A stretch of DNA of 64,000 nt, taken from NCBI RefSeq assembly GCF_022682495.2, contig NC_071392.1, positions 55,143,459 through 55,207,458 of the forward strand, in the 5' to 3' direction. Below are positions 23,726-33,424 of this stretch, piece by piece; positions within the stretch are counted from its first letter, which is position 1, and every line of letters starts with the position of its first letter. The notes beneath the pieces were generated by a model, which had not been told where the DNA came from, made no database searches, and saw only the letters and a list, made by a program, of their open reading frames with translations. This DNA is from Desmodus rotundus (lineage: Eukaryota > Chordata > Mammalia > Chiroptera > Phyllostomidae). The position numbers and the translations under genes are program-made.

Positions 23726-23754
23726 TAGCTAGAAAAAATCTTTGGCAGGTGGAA

Positions 23755-24508
23755 TAGGGAAACTGACACAGAGAGCTAACAAACTGTCGGTGCAATTTAC
23801 AGCCAGGTACAGAAGGTCACCAGGGAAGAACCCCCCAGCTGTCTATCAGTGGGCAAAACCTTGACCCCAGGGTAACCTATCCTCCCCTGGCATATCACTG
23901 GTCATGAAGTTTAGACCTCCTGATATTTTTTCTCTAAAGATAACATTTAGACCTCAGTTGTATTTCAGCTTCTGGCCCATAAAAACAGGAAAACCAGGCA
24001 GGCAAAGCCAGGACCAGCTGCAGTGCCTAATGATTACCTGCCCTGGTGCTGACCAATGGATGGAAACCACAACCCTAGGAGTATGCACCTAGTAAAGCTA
24101 ATGAATATTCTTTTGAGATCCTCCCCTAAGACCTAAGGCCTCCCCTAAACTCCCAGCCTTTAAAACCCTCAAGACTAGTGACCCAGTGCATGCTCTCCCT
24201 CCCAGGAGCACACTTGTGCTTTTTCTTTCCTTTTTCTTCCATAAAATCTAAGGGGCCCTATGACACTTGCAACCAGGAGAGCAATGGACAGTGGAATCTC
24301 CTCCCAGGCTAACCCCCTGAACCTATCTCTAAGGCCCCCTTTTCTCTGACTTTCCTGTGAGCCAAAGCAGCCCCACCTAGGCTCTCTCTTGTTGCTTCTT
24401 CTATCCTAGACCCTTCCTTGTTCTACTTCCCCCAGCTTTAATAAATGTACTCTCATAATTACCTGAACTCATGTTGTGAAATCTTTCCTGCACCAGTTAA
24501 GAACCTAC
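23755..24508 (+). mobile_element. probable solo LTR
   Basis: About 750 bp with a C-rich middle, 'cctttaaaacc' TATA-like at about 24160, 'tttaataaatgtactctc' (AATAAA) at about 24440, and a terminal 'aacctaca' at 24501-24508. The layout matches a class I ERV LTR. The start is uncertain and no clear target duplication was found. Confidence 0.55.
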
Positions 24509-24517
24509 ACACTACTG

Positions 24518-24730
24518 TGGGAGTGTCAAACTCATTTTCAACGGGGCCACATCAGCCTTGTGGTTGCCTTCAAAGGGCCAAATATAATTTTAGGACTGTA
24601 TAAATGTAACTTCTCCTTAACTGGGAGCAAGGAGCTTGGCACTGCTGCTGGGTAAAAAAAAGGTGCCAGGCCAGAGAAAACAAGGTGGAGGGCTGGATTC
24701 AGCCCAAGGGCTTTGTGTTTGCCACCTGTG
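24518..24730. mobile_element. non-autonomous hAT-type DNA transposon (MITE), 213 bp
   Basis: Flanked by perfect 8-bp target duplications CACTACTG at 24510-24517 and 24731-24738, the size typical of hAT. The ends form a short imperfect terminal inverted repeat (left GTGTCAAAC; right reads GTTTGCCAC). No transposase coding capacity. Confidence 0.88.
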
Positions 24731-24738
24731 CACTACTG

Positions 24739-25915
24739 GGTGGCCTAGGCAGACCTGTTTTGCCTGGTCCACTTTCCAGTAACAGTGTTATGTAGACTCC
24801 TAGGTCTATAGAAAAGCCTCAGGCACTGTTAGGGTACAGCAGAGTGGCTGAAGGAGACAGAGAGAGAAGATAGGGTCTGTTGCAGCTCATTCTGTTGTAT
24901 AGACAGCAGATGTCTGATTATAGAAATTGGCAACTTAGATCACTTGTGTTTATAAGTAACCTCTAGGCATTGTGTTAGATTGTACCAAAGTTATCAATTA
25001 AAGAAACCAAGTTTTTAAAATGAGCATATGAAGACATTATAAAAGTTAGTTTTCTCTCTGGTTCCTACAGTATTTATCTCTGTTGTGGTAGGTTAATCAG
25101 AATCCCTCTAGCCTAAATATTGTTACAAATAGAAAAAAATATTTATAATCTATAAACTATTTAGCAAATTAAAAATTAATAATTAGCTATATTTTTCATT
25201 GGATAAATGGTCCATTCTAAGGCTAGATTATTTAATAATTTAAAAAAAAGCAAGATGAATCCAAAGCACCTTGTGGTATCAGAGAGTAAGGATGTGCTTA
25301 AAAAGATAGAGGCATGACAAAGGGCCAAGCAGCCAATCTAATGTCCCAATGTCCAAAGCTGGAACAATATGAAAAACAAAATAAATAACAATAGTATTGG
25401 ATTATAATCTATAGGCTAAAGTAAATATTCATTAACCCTTACTGTCATAAATAAATAATTACATAAAAATGGGGGAGAGACATTCCTCCTTACAGAATAA
25501 TTACAATCAGTAAATGTGGAAGAAATGAGGGACATCTCCATAAGAGTACCACAGTGATTATTGCATGCAAGATCCACCAATGGATGCTACAATTACAACA
25601 GGGAAGATTGTAAATTAACAGTGGAGAAATCTGGCAGTCTACATCTTCACCAAGTGACCATCTTGCATTAAAACATGGAATATTGTAATTAGCTCCACTA
25701 TTTCTCTCCTTAATAATAATATTCAACACATTTTTAAATCAAAGTCTTCATAGTATCAGTTTAGAATTTTGCTAACATAATTCTAGAATTAGCCTTAAAA
25801 TTAAGAGAAAACAAATAAGGTTTAAATATAAAGTATAAGAGCAATATTAAACCACATCATAAAATTAAAATTAATAATTTTTATAAATGCTGAAATTTTA
25901 AAATATTTCTGTCAT
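24739..25915. other. no confidently recognised feature
   Basis: AT-rich. The stretch 25480-25700 has the feel of an old LINE 3' end but I cannot support a family name. Confidence 0.45.
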
Positions 25916-25919
25916 TTCA

Positions 25920-26203
25920 CAAAATATATTGTTTACATTCTACAAATGGCATTATCCAATAATGTTCCAATATTTTCTTCTTGTGAGGATAGTCTATATA
26001 TATCTTTTTTTCTGTGATTTGTTGTTCAGAAAAATTTGATGACTTTTTATCTGAGATATTAGGTCTTCTTAAAATCTTCTTAATTTGTTCTTCTCCATTT
26101 CCAACTTAAACAATTAGAATTGAAGTGTCATTTTCTGGGACACCAATTTTTTTCAAAGCTTCTGAAATATTGTCATTTGGGGAAAGGTCAATAGCTTCAG
26201 GTT
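25920..26203 (-). pseudogene. TPRKB-like processed pseudogene fragment (C-terminal part)
   Basis: The minus strand encodes 'LSPNDNISEALKKIGVPEND' and 'TSILIV', then 'GEEQIKKI', then a 'SSQEENIGTLL'-like stretch in altered form ('LTRRKYWNIIG' in the current frame), ending at about 25920. The order and wording match the C-terminal half of TPRKB, a subunit of the KEOPS complex that works with TP53RK in tRNA t6A modification. A stop after 'TSILIV' and later frameshifts break it, and there are no introns. It looks like a 5'-truncated retrocopy, not the gene. Identification is from recalled family features, not a search. Confidence 0.75.
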
Positions 26204-26400
26204 TGGCTGACTACCCAGAAAGCTGGAATACCACCCAAAAGTAAATGTCATTCTCCCAGGAAGGAGGTTAATGAATGTATAGAGTATGGATAACTGCCTG
26301 ATATTATCTGCTAACTTAGAAATGCATTTTTTTTCTGGTGGTCTATGTGACTATCTACCATATGGTTTTACTATTAAATCCCTATAAAAAAGAAACCCTG

Positions 26401-26600
26401 TCACCCTTGCCAGGTGGTTCATTTGGTTGGATCATGATCCCATACACTTAAAAGTTGTGTGTTTGATTCCTAATCAGGAAACATACCTAGTCCCAGGTTG
26501 GGGCATGTATGGGAGACAACTGATTGATGTTTCTCTCTTTTTCACCTTCCCTCGCTCTAAAACATATCCTCTGGTGAGAACTTTAAAAAGAAAAAAAAAA
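26401..26600 (+). mobile_element. Ves-type SINE
   Basis: Contains 'cttgccaggtggttcatttggttgg' (head), 'gtttgattcctaatcagg' (B-box region), 'ttggggcatgtatgggagacaac', the 'gatgtttctctctttttcacc' tail and poly-A at 26589-26603. Confidence 0.88.
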
Positions 26601-26783
26601 AAAGGCCCTGTGCTGGGAGGGGGTGGCTTTTTACTTTTTCCTATCCAGTCACTACTGGGAGCAAGCAGCTGCTTTTCCCATGTTTGTAAATTTTTCCTGT
26701 TAAAGATCTTATGACTTTGAATGAGGCTATGTGTCTGTTCTTTGGAAACAATCCTGAATTTAGATTTTGGGGGCTTTCCCCCA
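26601..26783 (+). repeat. LTR-like remnant, followed by candidate primer-binding site
   Basis: Ends 'ttcccccaaca' at 26783 and is followed by 'attggcactctgagtagaattc' (26784-26805), which sits where a primer-binding site should be and begins with TGG. Only the end of the LTR remains; the rest appears lost where the SINE now lies. Confidence 0.45.
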
Positions 26784-27030
26784 ACAATTGGCACTCTGAG
26801 TAGAATTCCAAAGAGCCCATGAAAACCAGGGTCAAAATGGGGGAAAAACCAGCTCCATTGGGGGAAATTCCAGGATGGTCAAGTATTCATAATTTGGGTC
26901 AATTGACACAAGAATCAGAGGCTTGGGGATTGGTGTGTGAGTATGTTACAGAACAGACTGGGGTTGGGTGTGTGAATGATATACTATTACCAAAAGGACC
27001 CCCTTTTCTCCAGGGTCCCCCCCCACCTAC

Positions 27031-27713
27031 TGGGTTCACCTTGCCCACCGCCAGGGAGAGATGTCTCTCAATGGCAGAGATTGGTGAAAAGGAAAGGAAT
27101 TATTTATTTAAAAGTTATACAGACTTAAGAGTAATGACTTACTATCTTTATTAAAATACTAAAGTCCTTTAGAATACCCACAGACACACACAGTCCTTCC
27201 TTCTCCCTCTGCCCAGTCCGGGGTACTGTATCTCAGGAAAAGAAGTAGAAGTCCACGATTCAGGCTCCTCGAGCCATCAGCTGTGTTGCTGCCACGATCC
27301 CCAGTTAATCCAAAATCATGTGGCATGATCCCCAGTTAATCCAAAATCATCTCTAAGCTCTCATGCAGAGCTTCCTGTAACCATGGGGAGTTGCCTCCCA
27401 GTTACATCTTGGGTTGAAGTCACTTCCATCCCCTGACTCAAAGCATAGCCACAGCTATTTAACATATCTATGAAACCAGTTAAAGGTTATAGATATGTTA
27501 AATGACCATGCCAGAGGTTAGCTGCAAAGCTGTTGGTATACAAAACAGCTCTCAATGGCCCTGCTCCATGTGTCCCAACCCCCAGCTCAGACTTGTGGGG
27601 GTGAGGAAATCCTCTCTCTATATATTTTTCTAATATTTCCTGGACACCCTGAGTTCTGGACCCCATAACTAATACCTATATGGGCCCCCCCCCTTGGTTG
27701 CACCCTATTACAA
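27031..27713 (-). mobile_element. solo LTR inserted in ERV gag (approximate ends)
   Basis: Shares 'ggtgaaaaggaaaggaatt.tttatttaaaagttatacag' (27083-27122) with 49150-49192 and with 34905-34925 in altered form, and 'cctctgcccag' with 'ctttgccaga' and 'ctctgccagg' in those copies. On the minus strand AATAAA is present in 'ttaaataaataattc'. C-rich runs at both ends blur the boundaries. Confidence 0.72.
27296..27357 (+). repeat. 31-bp tandem duplication in LTR
   Basis: The block 'gatccccagttaatccaaaa' begins at 27296 and again at 27327, with the intervening 11 bases giving a 31-bp period. The two units are almost identical, so the duplication is recent or homogenised. Confidence 0.88.
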
Positions 27714-29079
27714 GTGTGGTTTTCTGAAAATGCCAAAGTTGCAGATTTATGGGAGAGGCTGAAGACAAGGAAAAGAAAAATGTTCAGGCACTGTACCCTG
27801 GCCCCTCCGTTGTGTTTGGAAGGTTTTCTTGGGAAGAGACACTAGCTTTGACCAGTAGGAATTGCCATTTGGAAGAGGACCTCCAATTGCAAAAGGAAGC
27901 CTGCCCGGTACTAGTGGCTACTACCAAAGGGCTTTTGTAATGCCTGCAGAATAGTGTCGAGAAAGTAGAAACCTTAGCCTGCAGTGCAGCAAAACTGAAA
28001 GGAAAGAGAGTACTGTGCTGCTGGTCTGGGTGGTCATATCAGAGCAAATTGTGATCCCAAGACTTGGGACCCAACAGAAGACTCACCTCTTTCTTCCACC
28101 TCATCAGAGTAGGAAGAGAGGGATATGGCAGAGATACCAGACTTACTAGCATGACCGGTAATGATCACAAAAACTAAGACAGAGCAGCCATGGCCATAGA
28201 GGGTGAACCCGGTGATCTTCCAGTGCCAGAGAGGCATCAGTTTACTTCCATGAGGGAATATACTTCAGCGGAGTTAGGAAAGTTAGGAAACAGGTATAGG
28301 CAGAAAGGGAAAGAGTATATAGGGGGCTGGATGCTGCATTTGTGGAATTCAGGTGCCAAAGGCACCCTTCTGACTAGGGGAGAAATGTCCAAATTAGCCT
28401 TGGTAACCACACAATCAACTCTGAGAAAGAACATTTGTGGAGCTGTGAACAAAGAGGTAGCTGATGGGCTCCTTGCTGGTAGACCATAGAAGAACTGCAG
28501 GAGTTAATCAGGGTATTAGGGATGTGGAATGTTGTTTATGCTCACATTTTTGAGGGCCAGATAATGAAATCTTTACTTCTGGGATGAAGGACATAATTCT
28601 GCAGTCTGCCCCTAACCAGTAATAGGGACCCCTGGTGTCAATCCTAAACCCCATGGTTAGGTTTCTGGTAAATCAAGTGACCCAGGCTATTGCAGATTTA
28701 GGAGAAACTGAGAGAGCCATAAATCAAGCACTACTGTAATACTCAAGCAACCAGCAAGAAGGGTAAGAAGTGTGAAGAGAAGGGCCCAATCGGAATCTCC
28801 CGTGGACAATTATAGTTTGATTTAATGAAAGCGGACACACCATTCCAGAGAATCAACAACCATCGGAATGCTGCTTTGGTACAATTGTGGCAAAAACTAA
28901 AACCTGAACAGCAATTTCAGAAACTGTCACTTAAGTGATTGCATACAGATGAGAGCCAGGCGTCATGGTCTGCTCCTCCTTTATGAGGAGCCTGAGCAGC
29001 TGGACTAGGGAAGTGGCCCATATCCTTCAGTAAGGACGGTGCAGGGGGAATGGAGACCCCATATAAAGACAAACATCCA

Positions 29080-29170
29080 TTGGACACTACAAAATAAACA
29101 ATGGGTCTTGGCTGTAGTAGCTACTGAAGCCAAATTCACACTGATCTATGGTGATAATAGTTAAGTTTAC
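29080..29170 (+). pseudogene. ERV protease remnant
   Basis: Residues 'QWVLAVVATEAKFTLIYGDN' at about 29098-29160 align with the protease active-site segment of the minus-strand ERV, with the D-T-G-A replaced by A-T-E-A. A stop follows. Not functional. Confidence 0.68.
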
Positions 29171-29761
29171 AAACTCTGTTACTGCTATAGATGGCTACAG
29201 GGTTCTGTAAAGACAAAGCAAGTCTTGCTCCACATGCAGATTGGTTGATTGCCCTTGAGGTCCTCTCAGGTGTTCATTTTACCCCTACTCCAATTTATTT
29301 TGGGCATTGGCATCTTAGCTCAATTAGGTCAAGTATCCATAACAAGAGGATAGTTCTGTTTGTAGAATATGAGCAATTAAGCCGATGCTCAGGGAAAAGG
29401 TGAAATGCACACCTGTGAAGCTCCCTGCATGAAGGTGGGTTATATCAGTGAAACAGTATTGCTTACCTTGGGGGCATGCAGAGATCACCAATATGGTAAA
29501 AGAGCTATATAAAGTGGGCATAATTTGTCCCACTCACAGTCCCTTTAACTGCCCAGTCCGCCCAGTCTGGCCAGTCTGTAAACCAAACAGGTCATGGTAA
29601 ATGACTGTGGACTACCGGGAGATTAATAAAGTAGTTCCCCCAATTCATGCTATAGTTTCTATTATTGTGTAATTATTAAATGAAGTCAGTGAGTCTCTGG
29701 GGACATATTCCGTATTAGATCTTGCTATACTTTATTTCTTTTTTTCTTTTTCTTTTTTGAA

Positions 29762-29804
29762 AAGAAGTGTTTAATACAAATTGCACTGGGATGATTAGAT
29801 GTAA
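29762..29804 (-). other. 3' transduced segment of HAL1 copy 2
   Basis: Between two A-rich tails and inside the target duplications, so it was copied with the element. On the minus strand it carries ATTAAA at 29770-29775, a poly-A signal variant a short distance before the second tail. The source locus is unknown. Confidence 0.72.
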
Positions 29805-30214
29805 TTTTTTTATTTTTTAATATATTTATTGATTATGCTATTACAGTTGTCCCATTTCCCCCCCTTCACTCCACTCCATCCTGCCCACCCCCTCCCTCCC
29901 ACATTCCACCCCTATAGTTCATGTCCATAGGTCATACTTATAAGTTCTTTGGCTTCTATATTTCCTATATTATTCTTACCTTCCCCCTGTCTATTTTCTA
30001 CCTACCATTTATGCTACTTATTCTCTGTACCTTTCCCCCCTCTCTTCCCCTCCCACTCCCCCATCGATAACCCTTCATGTGATCTCCATTTCTGTGGTTC
30101 TGTTCCTATTCTAGTTGTTCTCTTAGTTTGCTTTTGTTTTTGTTTTAGGTGTGGTTGTTAATAACTGTGAGTTTGCTGTCATTTTTACTGTTCATATTTT
30201 TGATCTTCTTTTTC

Positions 30215-31039
30215 TTAGATAAATCCCTTTAACATTTCATAGAATAAGGGCTTGGTGATGATGAATTCCTTTAACTTGACCTTATCTGAGAAGCACTTTA
30301 TCTGCCCTTTCATTCTAAATGATAGCTTTGCTGGATAGAGCAATCTTGGATGTAAGTCCTTGGCTTTCATGACTTCAAATACTTCTTTCCAGCCCCTTCT
30401 TGCCTGTAAGGTCTTTTTTGAGAAATCAGCTGACAGACTTATGGGAACTCCTTTGTAGGTAACTGTGTCCTTATCTCTTGCTGCTTCTAAGATTCTCTCC
30501 TGTTTAGTCCTGGGTAATGTAATTATGATGTGCCTTGGTGTGTTCCTCCTTGGATCCAGCCTCTTTGGGACTCTCTGAGCTTCCTGGACTTCCTGGAAGT
30601 CTATTTCCTTTGCCAGATTAGGGAAGTTCCCCATTATTTGTTCTAATAAGTTTTCAATTTTTTGTTCTTCCTCTTCTCCTTCTGGCACCCCTATAATTCG
30701 GATATTGGAATGTTTCAAGATGTCCTGGAGGTTCCTAAGCCTCTCCTCATTTTTCTGAATTCTTGTTTCTTCATTCTTTTCTGGTTGGATGTTGCTTTCT
30801 TCCTTCTGGCCCACACCATTGATTTGAGTCCCAGTTTCCTTCGCATCACTATTGGTTCCCTGTACATTTTCCTTTGCTTCTCTTAGCACAGCCTTCATTT
30901 TTTCATCTAATTGGTGACCAAATTCAACCAATTCTGTGAGCTTCCTAATTACCAGTGTTTTGAACTGTGCATCTGATAGGTTGGCTATGTCTTTGTTGCT
31001 TAGTTGTGTTTTTTCTGGAGCTTTGATCTGTTCTTTCAT
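30215..31039 (-). CDS. HAL1 ORF1 protein (L1 ORF1p-type RNA-binding protein), open
   Basis: A continuous 274-residue frame. L1 ORF1p is a cytoplasmic RNA-binding chaperone that trimerises by a coiled coil. Here residues about 40-110 are charged and helix-prone, shorter than the coiled coil of human L1 ORF1p (whole protein 338 residues). The RNA-recognition domain starts near residue 112 ('NIRIIGVPEGEEEEQKIENL'), with 'TPRHIIITLPRTKQERILEA' at about 167-186. The C-terminal domain has 'VTYKGVPISLSADFSKKTLQ' (193-212) and 'LYPAKLSFRMKGQIKCFSDK' (234-253). The start chosen is the ATG of MKEQIKAPEK; the upstream ATG used in copies 1 and 4 (ATGGCCC) is lost to an A-run. Expression is unknown and the element may simply be young. 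Confidence 0.8.
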   Translation of the reverse strand: MKEQIKAPEKTQLSNKDIANLSDAQFKTLVIRKLTELVEFGHQLDEKMKAVLREAKENVQGTNSDAKETGTQINGVGQKEESNIQPEKNEETRIQKNEERLRNLQDILKHSNIRIIGVPEGEEEEQKIENLLEQIMGNFPNLAKEIDFQEVQEAQRVPKRLDPRRNTPRHIIITLPRTKQERILEAARDKDTVTYKGVPISLSADFSKKTLQARRGWKEVFEVMKAKDLHPRLLYPAKLSFRMKGQIKCFSDKVKLKEFIITKPLFYEMLKGFI

Positions 31040-31043
31040 TTGG

Positions 31044-31077
<34 letters not shown>

Positions 31078-31782
31078 TCTTGGAGCGCCTGTAATGTAAA
31101 GGGGCAGAGCCTTAGGTGTTCACTGGGGCAGGGTAATGCTGGTGGCTGTGCTGTGATGCTGTACATGGGGGAGGAACTGAGAGGGAGCAAAGGCACTTGC
31201 TCCCCTCTCTGCCAGATTTCAGTCACTGCCTCTGCTACCCACAATCAAACTGGGCCCCTCTAGTGCTGATTCCTGAGTGGGTGGGCTTGTCCATGCTCTA
31301 GGCCCCTGTGGGTCTCTCCAACAAACTCTCCTATGAGGCTGGGAGTTTCTCCTGCTGCCGCCTCAACCCCCTCAGGTGTTTTCAATCAAGGGTTTGAGGC
31401 TTTATTTCCCCATGCTGGAGCCCTGGGTTGTGCAGTCTGCTTTGCTCCCCCGCTCTTCCTCTTAGTTTATCTATGCGCAGATGTGGGGCCATAGGGTCTG
31501 CTAGCTGTCGCACTGCCTGCCCCATTAGTTCCACGATCTGCCACCTCTCTGGGTCCCGCCACGTTGCTTCCAGTCCTCTCCACCCCGGCTGCCCATCTCC
31601 GCCCCTCCTACCTGTCTGGATGAATGTGTCTTCTTTATTATTTCCTTGGCTGTCAGACTTCTGTGCAGTTTGATTTTCTGTCAGTTCTGGTTAGTTTTTG
31701 TTTTTAAATTATCGTTGTCCTTCTTTTGGTTGTGCAGGGAAGCGCAGTGTGTCTACCTATGCCTCCATCTTGGCCGGAAGCC
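31040..31782 (-). promoter_or_regulatory. HAL1 5' UTR (possible internal promoter)
   Basis: About 740 bp, starting with 'ggccaagatggaggcataggtagacacactg' in minus orientation near 31775. All four long HAL1 copies share this region, which is GC-rich for the window. L1-type 5' UTRs hold internal promoters; activity here is inferred only. A 30-base poly-T (31048-31077) lies just upstream of the ORF1 start, on the plus strand. Confidence 0.5.
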
Positions 31783-32400
31783 TAGATCTTGCTAACATTT
31801 TCTTCAGTATGTTTGTAGACCTACAAAGCCAAGACCAGATTGCCTTCAGCTAGAATGGAGAACACTGGACATTTCATGTATTACCACAAGGGGCTAACTG
31901 TATTGCCTCACCATCTGCCATGGTTGGTAGCAAAAGATATAAGTATATGGAAAGACGAGGAAGGGGTAGCATTACATCATTATATTGATGACAGTATGCT
32001 AACTGGTGATGACCTTGCTATTTTACATAAGGCATTAAAGAGTCTGCAGCAACACCTAGAAAGATGGTGATGTTTCATAAACTGCAACAAGGTACAAGGG
32101 CCTCGGTCTACTGTCAAATATTTGGAGTTGTCCGGTCTGGTAAGACAAAGTCATTCCAGCTTCTATGTTGGATCAAGATTTAAATTTACCCTATGCCAGA
32201 ATCAGTGAAACAACTGCAAACATTTTAGGAAGGCCTTTTATTCCCCATCTAGCTCAGCTATTATATCCTTAGCATACACCAGTTAAAAAGAAGCAATTTG
32301 GGACTGGAGACAATAATACACTAATGCCTTTACCAGTACAAAGGTGGCAGTAAAACAAACTCAGGAATTGAGGGTAATGGATTGTGGGGGAGCTTTGTCT

Positions 32401-32830
32401 GCAGAGCCCCACTGTCTGCCATGGATAAGAATAAGTCTACCAAGACATGATCCGCTTCGAAAGGACAAGTGGCCAATCTCTCAGAGGAGAAGGACCAGGA
32501 GCCTGTTCCTCAGTGGGCTTTCATTGGGTTTAATTTGCATAGGAATACAGGGCACATTCGTAAAGCAGAGAAAAGCAAGAAAGCAGACAATAGAATATAA
32601 GTTTTTGATGTGAGAGATATTAGAAACCTGTTTTCTTTGCTGGGGACACTGAGAGTCATTCCCATAATCATCTGGGTGCAGAGTCACATGGCTTCCCACA
32701 TCTTCCAGTCATTAGACCATTTTCTCCTCAGAATAGAGGTATGTGAGAGGAATGGGAACATTATAGAGAATGTGAGAACTGATTAATGTCTCTGGAAATG
32801 TGAAAAGAATTAAATTTAGGTAAAAGACTG
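32401..32830. other. no confidently recognised feature; may include the end of the ERV
   Basis: Follows the RT remnant. No RNase H motif or LTR could be identified. Confidence 0.4.
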
Positions 32831-32907
32831 ATTTTGCCTCAGCTCTACCATTTAGTAGTGCTGTTATCTTTGCTAAGTCTGCTCTCAGTCTCTCTCATTC
32901 TTTTTTT

Positions 32908-32948
32908 TACTCCTTCCTTCCTACCTTCCTTCCTTCTTTCCTTCCTTC

Positions 32949-33007
<59 letters not shown>

Positions 33008-33080
33008 ATCTCTATCTCTATCTCTATCTCTGTCTCTATCTATCACATCTATCTCTCCTTTCCCTCCCTCCCTCCAGTAC
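32908..33080 (+). repeat. (CT)n/(TATC)n/(CCTT)n microsatellite
   Basis: A CCTT-rich lead-in, a long pure (TC)n block (about 32950-32998), then (TATCTC)n and TATC units, and a 'ccctccctcc' end. Hypervariable-type simple repeat; the apparent low-complexity protein frame over it is not a gene. Confidence 0.97.
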
Positions 33081-33295
33081 AAAGGACCTACAACACAGGT
33101 CCTCTAACATTCCTGGTCACCCATAGTTACCCAGATGAGGGAAGTGGTAATATCAGGAATGAGAATCCAAGTATTTGTTTTTTATGTTTGTTTTACTTCT
33201 CCTCATTATTCCTGAACAATAAAAACATTGCAGTTTTTATCATTGATCCTAGAGGGATAGGAAGGGGAGGTAGGGAGGGGGAGAAAGAGATAGAA

Positions 33296-33424
33296 AATAT
33301 TTTTTGTTTCACTTGTTTATTCATTCATTGGTTGATTCTTATATGTGCCCTGACTGGGGATCAAATTTGCAACCTTGGCATATTGGGACAATGCTCTAAC
33401 CAGCAGAGTTACCCAGCCAGTGCA
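33296..33424 (-). mobile_element. Ves-type SINE, partial
   Basis: Minus strand: 'gcactggctgggtaactctgctgg' from about 33424, B-box 'aatttgatccccagtcaggg' near 33370, short T-rich tail. The second half of the element is missing or decayed. Confidence 0.85.

Larger units (their letters stand above)
26819..28720 (+). pseudogene. ERV gag remnant, split by an LTR insertion
   Basis: A first part at 26819-27030 ('WSSIHNLGQLTQESEAWGLV') is followed by the inserted LTR, then a resumed part from 27720. The capsid segment at 28190-28489 reads 'SAELGKLGNRYRQKGKEYIG' and 'EMSKLALVTTQSTLRKN' and aligns with 'LVDLVDQFQQQPGEPLAAWL' of the minus-strand ERV. Gag would form the virus core; stops and the insertion make it inactive. 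Confidence 0.75.
29728..31782 (-). mobile_element. HAL1 copy 2, with open ORF1 and a 3' transduced segment
   Basis: On the minus strand: 5' UTR (31782-31040), a 274-codon ORF1 (31039-30215), 3' UTR (30214 to about 29822), A-rich tail, about 43 bp of foreign sequence (29762-29804) and a second A-rich tail (29728-29761). Perfect 12-bp target duplications tagatcttgcta lie at 29716-29727 and 31783-31794, inside the ERV reverse transcriptase. No ORF2. Confidence 0.94.
29590..32150 (+). pseudogene. ERV reverse transcriptase, split by HAL1 copy 2
   Basis: The left part encodes 'MTVDYREINKVVPPIHA' (from about 29600) and 'YSVLDLA' up to the insertion. After the HAL1 it resumes with 'NIFFSM' at about 31793 and a frame 31840-32070 that includes 'ALHHYIDDSMLTGDD'. 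The catalytic Y-I-D-D at 31981-31992 is intact, unlike the other ERV. Stops and the 2-kb insertion prevent a product. Confidence 0.87.
26601..32400 (+). mobile_element. second endogenous retrovirus, gag-pro-RT remnants, interrupted twice
   Basis: Plus-strand ERV with an LTR-like remnant (26601-26783), gag (26819-28720), protease (about 29080-29170) and RT (29590-29727 plus 31783-32150). An LTR (about 27031-27713) interrupts gag and a HAL1 (29728-31782) interrupts RT. RNase H, integrase, env and a 3' LTR are not found. The RT and gag resemble those of the minus-strand ERV 3-10 kb away, so both come from one broad lineage. Confidence 0.85.

Noticed and set aside
27296..27357. Possible CRISPR-like direct repeat
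   Set aside because: Only two units in tandem without spacers, inside an LTR of a mammalian genome.
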